Of a stretch of DNA of 6,149 bases, positions 1 through 6,007 are shown piece after piece. Source of the stretch: Bacillota bacterium (lineage in GTDB: Bacteria > Eremiobacterota > SpSt-956 > JAKJGF01); NCBI GenBank assembly GCA_029555925.1, contig JAKPQU010000485.1:1-6149 (forward strand), written 5' to 3'. Numbering within the stretch: the stretch's first letter is position 1; each line of letters opens with the position of its first letter. A program made the position numbers and the translations under genes. The notes beneath the pieces were generated by a model. It saw nothing but the letters and a program-made list of their open reading frames with translations, was not told the DNA's origin and made no database searches.

Positions 1-49
1 TGGATGTTGATTTTCATATTTGGTTGTGACCGCTCCGGTCATGTCTGTT
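1..49 (+). repeat. Partial third copy of the 80-bp repeat unit, cut by the window edge
   Basis: Positions 1-49 match 5820-5868 and 5900-5948 at 47 of 49 bases; the differences are at positions 11 (t for g) and 31 (c for a). The change at 31 makes a perfect hairpin here: TGACCG (27-32), loop CTC, CGGTCA (36-41). The right-hand copies carry an A·G mismatch in that stem. The 3' end of the unit (tgtctgtt) runs straight into the inverted-repeat element that starts at 48. Only the last 49 bases of the unit are visible. It could be a dispersed intergenic repeat or part of a structured RNA; its function is unknown. Confidence 0.85.
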
Positions 50-240
50 AGTAAACATTTATCAGCTTCTGCCTGCCAGGCTCTTACGAAGAAAAATAAT
101 GTGCCTTATTTAATTTGTTTTACAGACAATAAATTAACCACTGGTTAATTTCTAATACTATAGAAAAAACGAATTTTTCTTCTCCAGAGCCTGCCAGTCA
201 GAAGCTTTTTATGGATACCCTTTTACCTGGAGCGGTACTA
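48..240. repeat. Long imperfect inverted-repeat element (MITE-like) at the 3' end of kdpB
   Basis: The left arm (about 57-97, plus strand) and the right arm (about 171-209, minus strand) share AGCTTCTG, then CTG.CAGGCTCT, then GAAGAAAAAT, so the two ends are imperfect inverted repeats around a ~73-bp AT-rich centre. Positions 48-170 match 6027-6149 without gaps, with 12 mismatches in 123 bases. The minus strand of 171-240 also aligns with plus-strand 6008-6079 with one gap, including AGTACCGCT.CAGGTAAA and GTATCCAT. The left copy therefore has a complete right arm and lacks the outermost ~20 bp of the left arm. Inside it are two tight palindromes: GCCTG-C-CAGGC (71-81), and 131-151 with 10-bp arms around a single C. 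The kdpB stop codon (238-240) is the outer edge of the right arm. No coding capacity is visible. It may act as a hairpin or terminator after kdpB, but it lacks the compact stem plus U-run of an intrinsic terminator. Confidence 0.8.
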
Positions 241-2274
241 AGCCAGTTTTAATAAAAGTACCAGCAAATCTATTATCTTTATACATATAAATGGCAGTAT
301 AAGCCCTCCGAGTCCGTAGACTAATAAATTCATCCTGAGTAATGAAGTAACGGATGTAACTTCATATTTCACACCTCTGAGAGAAAGAGGAATAAGACAT
401 GGAATAATTATGGCATTAAAAATAACGGCAGACAGAATAGCACTCGAAGGAGTCCCCAGGTGCATAATATTCAGAATATTGAGTTCAGGATACTGAACTG
501 CAAACATGGCAGGTATGATGGCAAAATATTTTGACACATCATTTGCCACACTGAATGTTGTAAGAGCACCTCTGGTAATAAGTATCTGTTTTCCTATTTC
601 CACTATATCCAGAAGTTTCGTAGGATTCGAGTCAAGATCTACCATATTGGCTGCTTCTCTTGCAGCCTGTGTGCCGGCATTCATAGCAACTGCCACATCA
701 GCCTGGGCCAGAGCAGGAGCATCGTTTGTTCCATCTCCTATCATTGCCACAAGATTTCCGTCTGTCTGATATTTCCTTATCATAGAAAGTTTTGTTTCCG
801 GCTTTGCTCCGGCAAGGAAATCATCAAGCCCTGCTTCTGCAGCTATTGAGGCGGCAGTAAGAGGGTTATCACCTGTAATCATTACAGATTTAATACCCAT
901 TTTTCTTAACTGTGTCAGCCTCTCCCTGATACCCATTTTTACGATATCTTTCAGTCTTATAATACCTAAAACCCTGTTATTTTCAGAAATTACAAGTGGA
1001 GTATCTCCATTTTTTGCAACATTATCTACCATAAGTTTTATTTCTTCTGAAATATTGCCGCCTGCTGATTTAACAAATTCTTCAATGGCATCAATAGAAC
1101 CTTTACGTATTTTTCTGTCTTTAATATCAACTCCGCTCATTCTACTCTGAGGGGTAAAAGGTATAAACATAGCTCCTTTGGGTACTCTTATATCACTGCC
1201 TTTCGTACCTGTTTCTTTCTTGCATAAAGTAATAATACTCCTTCCTTCAGGTGTTTCATCGGAAAGGGATGAAAATAATGCTGCTTCTAAAACCTTACTA
1301 TCTTCTATCCCATCTGAAGATATAAATTCCGAAGCCATTCTATTTCCAAGGGTAATAGTACCGGTTTTATCGAGGAGAACTATATTCACATCACCTGCAG
1401 CTTCCACTGCTCTTCCGCTCACGGCAATAACATTATACTGTAACAATCTGTCCATACCTGCTATGCCGATAGCGGGAAGAAGTCCTCCAATAGTTGTTGG
1501 CATCAAACATACAAGAAGTGCTACAAGGGCAGGAATGGCTATTTTTACCCCCATATAGCCTGCTATAGCGGGAATAGTAAAAACAACAACTATAAAAAGA
1601 AGTGTCATAATTATAAGAAGAAGTTCCAGGGCTATTTCATTCGGTGTTTTCTGCCTTTTTGAACTTTCAACCATTTTAATCAGGTTATCCATAAAAGTCT
1701 CTCCCGGATTGGATGTTATTTTTACTTTAATAGTTCCTGAAAGAAGTCTTGTTCCTCCTGTAACACTGCTTCTGTCGCCTCCCGACTCTCTTATGACAGG
1801 AGCGGATTCTCCTGTTATGGCAGATTCATCCACAAGGGCAGTTCCATCTATAATCTCACCGTCCCCCGGTATAATGTCTCCTTCTTCTATAATAATGAGA
1901 TCATCTTTTCTTAAAGACATAGCTGAAACTCTTTCTGTTGTATTACCAGAAAGAAGTTTTGTTGCAAATAATTCACTCCTTGCCTTTCTGAGTGTTTCCG
2001 CCCTTGCTTTACTCTGAATCTCTGCAAGGGATTCTGCGAAATTTGCAAATATGATGGTAAACCATAACCATATACTGACCTGAAGATTAAAAGAAAATTT
2101 TTCACCTGAGAATATATTAGAAAAAACTATTACAGTTGTCAAAATAGAACCTATCTCTACTATCAGCATAACTGGGTTTCTCTTTAATGTCATCGGGTTA
2201 AGTTTCTTAAATGCTTCCTTTAAAGCTTCTATTAATAAATTCGTTTGAAATACGGTTTTTCTCTCTTTTTTCAT
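238..2274 (-). CDS. kdpB: Potassium-transporting P-type ATPase, subunit B (KdpB)
   Basis: This is the catalytic, ATP-hydrolysing subunit of the KdpFABC potassium pump in the cytoplasmic membrane. At 678 residues it is full length (E. coli KdpB is 682). P-type ATPase landmarks appear in order: the A-domain TGES motif (154-157, with Ser157 matching the inhibitory-phosphorylation Ser162 of E. coli); the membrane-helix PTTIGGL (259-265); the phosphorylation site DKTGT with Asp302; the N-domain FTPQSRMSG (373-381) and KGS (391-393); MITGDN (465-470); the hinge GDGTNDAPA (513-521); and Asp579/Lys582 in the next membrane helix, matching the D583/K586 pair coupled to ion transport. Hydrophobic helices lie near 34-53, 65-82, 215-238, 244-268, 570-590, 610-630 and 648-675. 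The start is supported by AAGGTGA four bases upstream. It follows kdpA by 41 bp in the usual order, so the two are probably cotranscribed. Unusually, no kdpC follows in the 237 bp that remain, and the TAG stop lies at the edge of a repeat element. Confidence 0.98.
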   Translation of the reverse strand: MKKERKTVFQTNLLIEALKEAFKKLNPMTLKRNPVMLIVEIGSILTTVIVFSNIFSGEKFSFNLQVSIWLWFTIIFANFAESLAEIQSKARAETLRKARSELFATKLLSGNTTERVSAMSLRKDDLIIIEEGDIIPGDGEIIDGTALVDESAITGESAPVIRESGGDRSSVTGGTRLLSGTIKVKITSNPGETFMDNLIKMVESSKRQKTPNEIALELLLIIMTLLFIVVVFTIPAIAGYMGVKIAIPALVALLVCLMPTTIGGLLPAIGIAGMDRLLQYNVIAVSGRAVEAAGDVNIVLLDKTGTITLGNRMASEFISSDGIEDSKVLEAALFSSLSDETPEGRSIITLCKKETGTKGSDIRVPKGAMFIPFTPQSRMSGVDIKDRKIRKGSIDAIEEFVKSAGGNISEEIKLMVDNVAKNGDTPLVISENNRVLGIIRLKDIVKMGIRERLTQLRKMGIKSVMITGDNPLTAASIAAEAGLDDFLAGAKPETKLSMIRKYQTDGNLVAMIGDGTNDAPALAQADVAVAMNAGTQAAREAANMVDLDSNPTKLLDIVEIGKQILITRGALTTFSVANDVSKYFAIIPAMFAVQYPELNILNIMHLGTPSSAILSAVIFNAIIIPCLIPLSLRGVKYEVTSVTSLLRMNLLVYGLGGLILPFICIKIIDLLVLLLKLA

Positions 2275-2315
2275 AACATCACCTTATTGCACAGGCGGTT
2301 TAGGAACTGCCCATG

Positions 2316-4019
2316 TTAAAATATTAATCCTTTCTGCATAAAAAGATATTCAAGTACTGGCCCCAGAGCAAAGACAGGTAAAAATGTCAGAGAGCCCACT
2401 ATTAAAATTACAGAGGCAAACATGACCATAAAAATTATGCCGGTAGTGGGAAATGTTGCAGAACTTTCGGGAACTATTCTTTTCCCCGCAAGGGAACCTG
2501 CAATGACAAGGCCAGGAACCAGAGTAGCGAAACGGCCTGCAAGTATTATTAATCCGATGGTCAGATTATAAAAAGGCGTATTTGCATTGAGCCCTGCGAA
2601 AGCAGAGCCGTTATTGCCGGCACCGGAAAAATATGCATAAAGTATTTCCGAGAGGCCATGAGCAGACTGATTGGTAAGACCGGAGAGGCCTGCAGGCACA
2701 GACAGGGCAACAGCAGACAAAATAAGGACAGAAGCTGCAGATACCAGAACCCCTGCGGCAGCCATTACAACCTCAAGAGCACCGAGTTTTTTACCGAGAA
2801 ATTCAGGCGTTCTTCCAATCATTAACCCGGCAATAAACATAGTTATTATTATATAAAAAAATATACCCATAAGACCTACCCCGAGACCGCCGAATATAAC
2901 CTCCCCTATTCCCATATTAAACATATACACAAGAGGAGTGAGAGGTAACAGACTGTCATGCATGGAGTTTACCGAACCATTTGATGTAACGGTAGTTAAC
3001 TGCCCCCAGAGAACAGAATGAACAATACCGAATCTGACTTCTTTTCCTTCCATATTCATTCCGTCCAAGACACCGAGCTTTGCAAGTATGGGGTTTCCCT
3101 GAAATTCTGACCATAATGCCAGGGAAAGACCGAGAATAAAAATTATCATAACTGCCCAATAAATTGCCCATGACTGTTTACTGTTATTAATCATAAATCC
3201 AAAGGTAAAGAGGAGAGCAATCGACAAAAATATTATAGAAAATACCTCGACACTATTGGTTAAACCATCAGGATTCTCAAATGGATGTGAAGAATTTGCA
3301 TTAAAAAAGCCCCCTCCGTTTGTTCCCAGTTGTTTTATGGCAATCTGAGACGCTACAGGCCCCACTGCTATTATCTGATTATTTCCTTCAATGGTTTGAG
3401 CTGTTATGTAAGGGCTCATGGTCTGAGGAACACCATGGAAAACCAGAATAATGGCAACAAATGCAGAAAGAGGAAGTAAAATATAAAGTATAGAACGTGT
3501 TAAATCAACCCAGAGGTTCCCGATCTTTTCCGTCTCTTTTCTTATGAATCCTCTGATCATTGTAAGAGATGCAGCGATACCGACTGCAGCGGAAAGAAAA
3601 TTTTGCACCGTGAGACCGAGCATCTGTGTGAGATAACTCATAGTTGTCTCTCCTCCATAGGACTGCCAGTTGGTATTTGTCACGAATGATATAGCTGTAT
3701 TGAGCGCCGTATCCCATCTTACTCCCGGAAGTTTCTGAGGGTTAAGAGGCAAACAGCCCTGCAGTAACTGTAACAAAAATAAAAAAACTATATTTATGAA
3801 ACTGAAAAATACTACTGAAAAAGTGTAAGTTTTCCAGTTCATTTCCTCATATTCATCTACAGAGCATAAAGAATATATAAATTTTTCCACAGGTTTTAAC
3901 ACCGGTGTGAGAAAAGTTTTTTCTCCGTTAAAAACCTGTGTCATATATTTGCCTGTTATAAAACCGGTCATTGTAAGAACTATTAACAATACAGGAATGT
4001 ATATCAGTTCAATTATCAT
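2316..4019 (-). CDS. kdpA: Potassium-transporting ATPase, potassium-binding subunit A (KdpA)
   Basis: KdpA is the channel-like subunit that selects and takes up K+ from outside and passes it to KdpB. The 567-residue length is close to the 557 of E. coli. The protein is a multi-spanning membrane protein of the superfamily of K+ transporters. All four pore-loop filter segments can be read: TNTNWQSYGGE (114-124), GTNGGGFFNANSSHPFENP (232-250), TSNGSVNSMHDS (345-356) and GNNGSAFAGLNANTPFYN (468-485). Conserved family stretches such as PGVRWDTALNTAISF lie before the first loop. The first helix begins almost at the N terminus (residues 3-20). The start is supported by AGAAAGG (4028-4034), eight bases before the ATG. 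This is the same ribosome site and spacing as the small gene at 5454-5582. kdpB follows after 41 bp. No recognisable kdpF sits directly upstream, where it is often found. Confidence 0.98.
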   Translation of the reverse strand: MIIELIYIPVLLIVLTMTGFITGKYMTQVFNGEKTFLTPVLKPVEKFIYSLCSVDEYEEMNWKTYTFSVVFFSFINIVFLFLLQLLQGCLPLNPQKLPGVRWDTALNTAISFVTNTNWQSYGGETTMSYLTQMLGLTVQNFLSAAVGIAASLTMIRGFIRKETEKIGNLWVDLTRSILYILLPLSAFVAIILVFHGVPQTMSPYITAQTIEGNNQIIAVGPVASQIAIKQLGTNGGGFFNANSSHPFENPDGLTNSVEVFSIIFLSIALLFTFGFMINNSKQSWAIYWAVMIIFILGLSLALWSEFQGNPILAKLGVLDGMNMEGKEVRFGIVHSVLWGQLTTVTSNGSVNSMHDSLLPLTPLVYMFNMGIGEVIFGGLGVGLMGIFFYIIITMFIAGLMIGRTPEFLGKKLGALEVVMAAAGVLVSAASVLILSAVALSVPAGLSGLTNQSAHGLSEILYAYFSGAGNNGSAFAGLNANTPFYNLTIGLIILAGRFATLVPGLVIAGSLAGKRIVPESSATFPTTGIIFMVMFASVILIVGSLTFLPVFALGPVLEYLFMQKGLIF

Positions 4020-4087
4020 AATAATATCCTTTCTTTTCCATTAAAAAATACAGGTCAGAAGCTGCTAAAATTCTGCTATCCTGTTTC

Positions 4088-4126
4088 AAATACAGTAAGT
4101 ATAGTGTATTTCATAACTTATTAGAA
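4088..4126 (-). promoter_or_regulatory. Candidate kdpAB promoter with a palindromic operator over the -10
   Basis: On the minus strand TATACT (4098-4103) could be a -10 box; the -35 position 17 bp upstream (4121-4126, TTCTAA) is poor. The -10 lies inside an inverted repeat, AAATACA at one end and TGTATTT at the other (4088-4111, 7-bp arms, 10-bp spacer), the usual geometry for a regulator that blocks or remodels a promoter. Transcription would begin near 4091, leaving a ~72-nt leader before kdpA. Expression by read-through from the upstream NHL gene is equally possible, since no strong terminator separates them. This rests on motif reading only. Confidence 0.3.
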
Positions 4127-4193
4127 TTTAAGTCGTCGTGACGCGTAACGAGGTCATTATTTATGGATAGTTATGAAACTAACTATATAATTA
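4127..4193. other. Intergenic palindromes between the NHL gene and kdpA
   Basis: Two dyads sit just after the NHL gene stop. 4167-4186 is a 7-bp stem, 6-nt loop hairpin (ATAGTTA and TAACTAT). It is AT-only apart from one G:C pair per arm and has no T-run after it, so it is at best a weak terminator. 4136-4151 is a 16-bp palindrome with one mismatched pair centred on ACGCGT, a GC-rich island in AT-rich DNA, possibly a protein-binding site. No open reading frame of interest is present here. Confidence 0.35.
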
Positions 4194-5192
4194 TCATTTA
4201 TCAACCCTGAGATAACTGGTTTTGGCTATTTCAAATATTTTTTCATCTGAAGCAATGAACTTCTTTATATAATGATTTTCCGTATCTGCCACATAAATAT
4301 TTCCGTATGAGTCAAGAGCAAGGCTTCTTGGATAAACAAAATTATCTCCATCTGTCCCCCAGTTTCCGAAGGATGATATAAAATTACCGGAAGTATCAAA
4401 GATTTCTATCCTGTCATTACCGGTATCTGCCACATAGATATTTTTGGCGACTCTTATTCCGGAAGGGTTATTAAAAAACCCCGTATCTCTACCAAATTCT
4501 CCCCATTTGAACATAAAAGCACCAGAAGAAGCAAATTTTTGAATACGATTATTTCCTGTATCTGCAACATAAATATTTCCATCACCATCTGTCGATATGT
4601 CAGAGGGAGCCATAAATTCTCCGTTCTTTGATCCTTTTGTTCCGAATTTTGCTATAAATTTACCGGAAGAATCGAATTTCTGGATACGATTATTGCCGGT
4701 ATCTACAACATAAATATTATCTCCTATATCTGCAGTTACGCTGCCTGGGGAATCAAACTGACCATTACCTGTTCCTTTCACTCCCCATTTTGTTATGAAT
4801 TTACCGGAAGAATCAAATTTTTCAATCCGGTTATTGTAAGTATCTGCAACATAAATATTATCTTTAGAGTCCGAGGCGATCTTATTAATACCGTTAAACT
4901 GCCCGTTTCCGGAACCATCTCTCCCCCATGTCATAATAAAATTACCGTTACTGTCAAATTTCTGAACAGAATTATTTCTACTATCTCCTGTATATATTTC
5001 TCCCGATTTTGTTATGATAACACTCTCAGGATAGAAACCGGATATGGCCTGATTCTCGCCTTCAGAACTCCATTGCCTGGAAAAAGTATACCTGTTCTCA
5101 CCGGCTTTATTTATTCCAAGAAAACAACTGGTAATATATATAAATGCCAGTATAATAACTATACGTCCGGTTATTGTTAATAATTCTTTCAT
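4194..5192 (-). CDS. NHL-repeat beta-propeller lipoprotein
   Basis: This is a 332-residue predicted lipoprotein. A short basic N terminus (Lys2, Arg10) precedes a hydrophobic stretch (11-22) and a lipobox ITSC, with Cys23 as the predicted lipidated residue. The rest is six NHL repeats, each marked by an IYVADT-type strand at 66, 113, 160, 207, 252 and 299. The spacing is 47 residues except 45 at the fifth, where two residues are missing before the strand. Typical repeat features are ADTGNNRIQKFDSSGKF followed by a W/F-G turn and GNGQF. Six blades would close into one beta-propeller exposed on the outside of the membrane. NHL propellers usually bind proteins, glycans or other ligands; no catalytic motif is seen, so the ligand is unknown. 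Near-identical middle blades suggest recent internal duplication. The start is supported by a strong GAGGAGGGA (5198-5206) and by the signal sequence right after it. It precedes kdpA by 174 bp on the same strand. A role in envelope or ion-stress sensing is only inference from context. Confidence 0.85.
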   Translation of the reverse strand: MKELLTITGRIVIILAFIYITSCFLGINKAGENRYTFSRQWSSEGENQAISGFYPESVIITKSGEIYTGDSRNNSVQKFDSNGNFIMTWGRDGSGNGQFNGINKIASDSKDNIYVADTYNNRIEKFDSSGKFITKWGVKGTGNGQFDSPGSVTADIGDNIYVVDTGNNRIQKFDSSGKFIAKFGTKGSKNGEFMAPSDISTDGDGNIYVADTGNNRIQKFASSGAFMFKWGEFGRDTGFFNNPSGIRVAKNIYVADTGNDRIEIFDTSGNFISSFGNWGTDGDNFVYPRSLALDSYGNIYVADTENHYIKKFIASDEKIFEIAKTSYLRVDK

Positions 5193-5224
5193 AGTAATCC
5201 CTCCTCATAAATATATTCTCTTTC

Positions 5225-5320
5225 ACCTGTAATCATATAGCAGTAAAATAAAGATTTTATAAAAAAAAACATAAAATATATAAAAATTACATAAAGAGTT
5301 TATAAAGATTTTATAAAGAA
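5225..5320 (-). promoter_or_regulatory. Promoter of the NHL lipoprotein gene with a helically phased ATAAA array (copy A)
   Basis: On the minus strand TATGAT (5232-5237) is a good -10, giving a start near 5225 and a ~33-nt leader that carries the Shine-Dalgarno site. At the -35 position (5255-5260) the sequence is ATAAAA, unlike TTGACA. Instead the region upstream is an array: on the plus strand ATAAA begins at 5248, 5259, 5271, 5280, 5291, 5302 and 5313, with spacings of 11, 12, 9, 11, 11 and 11. The last three units (5288-5298, 5299-5309, 5310-5320) are perfect 11-bp tandem repeats of the type TTTATAAAGAT. Direct repeats of ~11 bp replacing a -35 are typical of OmpR/PhoB-family activators; the E. 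coli KdpE site also has TTTATA and TTTACA 11 bp apart. The regulator itself is not in the window. Intrinsic DNA bending by phased A-tracts is an alternative or additional effect. Confidence 0.6.
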
Positions 5321-5453
5321 AAGATAGATATAAGACGATTATTCAAATATGAAAGAAAATAGCAGTTATTCGTTGTGAATGAATAATTACGAAGGTATGG
5401 TGCAGACAATTTCAAAGAGATTATGATGGTGAAGATTTCTAATTCAGATGAAA
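5321..5453. other. Gene-free spacer between the phased array and the small gene
   Basis: I see no supported gene here. A 9-codon plus-strand reading frame from the ATG at 5349 has no ribosome site. On the minus strand, downstream of the small gene, TTATTC and GAATAA can pair across a 9-nt loop within about 5362-5385. They are followed by a mixed T-rich stretch rather than a clean U-run, so this is only a faint terminator candidate. Confidence 0.4.
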
Positions 5454-5582
5454 TTATAAATTACTGTAAAAAGTCTCAGAATTCAGATTCTTTTTACTTT
5501 CAATCATATCGTGGTAAAACATAACAGCCATATATAATACCCAGGAGATTATCATCGTAATAATATAAATAATATTAAACAT
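5454..5582 (-). CDS. Small single-span membrane peptide, unknown function
   Basis: A 42-codon frame starts with ATG at 5580-5582 and ends with TAA at 5454-5456. The ribosome site AGAAAGG (5591-5597) is eight bases from the start and is identical in sequence and spacing to that of kdpA, which is the main support for it being real. Residues 3-23 form one hydrophobic helix rich in Ile, Met and Tyr with a central Trp14. A polar tail of about 19 residues follows, with charged residues around HDMIESKK and Asn/Ser at the end. It has no lipobox or cleavage site. It lies on the same strand as the kdp genes, downstream of a promoter homologous to that of the NHL gene. KdpF is a similarly short single-span peptide, but it normally sits right before kdpA and is about 30 residues. 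I see no convincing KdpF signature, so I leave it unnamed. A small membrane regulator or a toxin-like peptide are other options. Confidence 0.55.
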   Translation of the reverse strand: MFNIIYIITMIISWVLYMAVMFYHDMIESKKNLNSETFYSNL

Positions 5583-5699
5583 AATTAAATCCTTTCTGCA
5601 TAGACATTCAGTAAATTACTTCTATGAAAAAATAGCATCATTTTTTGTCGTAACCACACAATAATGGCAACCGGTATATAATACCTGTAAGTTCATTCA

Positions 5700-5785
5700 T
5701 GAAAAAATTATATAGCAGTGGCATAAAGATTTTATAAACAAATTTATAAGATATATAAAGATTTTATAAAGATTTATAATAAGGA
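5700..5785 (-). promoter_or_regulatory. Second phased-array promoter (copy B), upstream of the small membrane peptide
   Basis: This region is homologous to the promoter of the NHL gene: 5706-5773 aligns without gaps to 5231-5298 with 55 of 68 bases identical (offset 475). On the minus strand the -10 is a perfect TATAAT (5707-5712), preceded by the conserved ACTGCTA. The -35 position again reads ATAAAA. ATAAA or ATAAG motifs begin at 5723, 5734, 5746, 5755 and 5766, repeating the 11, 12, 9, 11 spacing of copy A. The next motif is shifted by one base (5776). Transcription would start near 5700 and leave a leader of about 118 nt before the small gene at 5582. A plus-strand TATAAT at 5775-5780 also exists, so transcription toward the tandem repeat cannot be excluded. 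Confidence 0.55.
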
Positions 5786-5786
5786 A

Positions 5787-5948
5787 TTTATATGAAAATG
5801 ATAAAGTTTGCAACTTCACTGGATGTTGAGTTTCATATTTGGTTGTGACAGCTCCGGTCATGTCTGTTTATATGAAAATGATGAAGTTTGCAACTTCACT
5901 GGATGTTGAGTTTCATATTTGGTTGTGACAGCTCCGGTCATGTCTGTT
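5787..5948 (+). repeat. 80-bp tandem duplication (two copies)
   Basis: Units 5789-5868 and 5869-5948 are identical except for one base (5803 a, 5883 g), with two further matching bases on the left. A third, partial and slightly diverged copy is at 1-49. The near identity of the tandem pair implies a recent duplication. Each unit contains a GC-richer segment able to fold (TGAC, loop region, GTCA) within otherwise AT-rich DNA. Each unit also contains an 18-codon plus-strand frame from ATG (5792 and 5872) to TGA. Only the first has a plausible ribosome site, AAGGA at 5781-5785. Because 80 is not a multiple of three, no reading frame passes in phase through both units. I regard it as a non-coding dispersed repeat unless expression is shown. 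Confidence 0.9.
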
Positions 5949-6007
5949 GGTATAAAATTCATACTGCATTTTAAGAACCTAGAAGACTTTTATTACATGC
6001 TTATGCT
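5949..6007. other. Short unique spacer between the two repeat families
   Basis: About 59 bp separate the tandem units from the inverted-repeat element. It has no reading frame of interest and no clear signal. The corresponding spacer is absent at the left end of the window, where the 80-bp unit joins the element directly at 48-49. Confidence 0.4.

Noticed and set aside
171..237. Intrinsic terminator right after kdpB
   Set aside because: The local stem is long and imperfect and spans almost the whole element, with no short GC stem followed by a U-run in the direction of transcription.
506..2017. Plus-strand reading frames of 87-126 codons inside kdpB
   Set aside because: They lie antisense to a gene with every P-type ATPase motif intact, lack ribosome sites and resemble no family; they are by-products of the codon use of kdpB.
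4020..4120. A kdpF gene directly upstream of kdpA
   Set aside because: The only ATG-started frame near kdpA here encodes about ten polar residues (start near 4038) and overlaps the kdpA start; no hydrophobic single-span peptide with a ribosome site is present.
5236..5780. CRISPR array or plasmid-type iterons
   Set aside because: The 11-bp periodic motifs are contiguous without spacers and are coupled to conserved -10 boxes, which fits promoters better. No replication initiator gene or cas gene is present, though iterons cannot be formally excluded.
5697..5861. A 54-residue minus-strand frame starting in the tandem repeat and crossing promoter B
   Set aside because: It has no ribosome site, its second half is the translated ATAAA array (Ile/Phe/Lys/Leu-rich low complexity), and the equivalent frame in the second repeat unit stops early.
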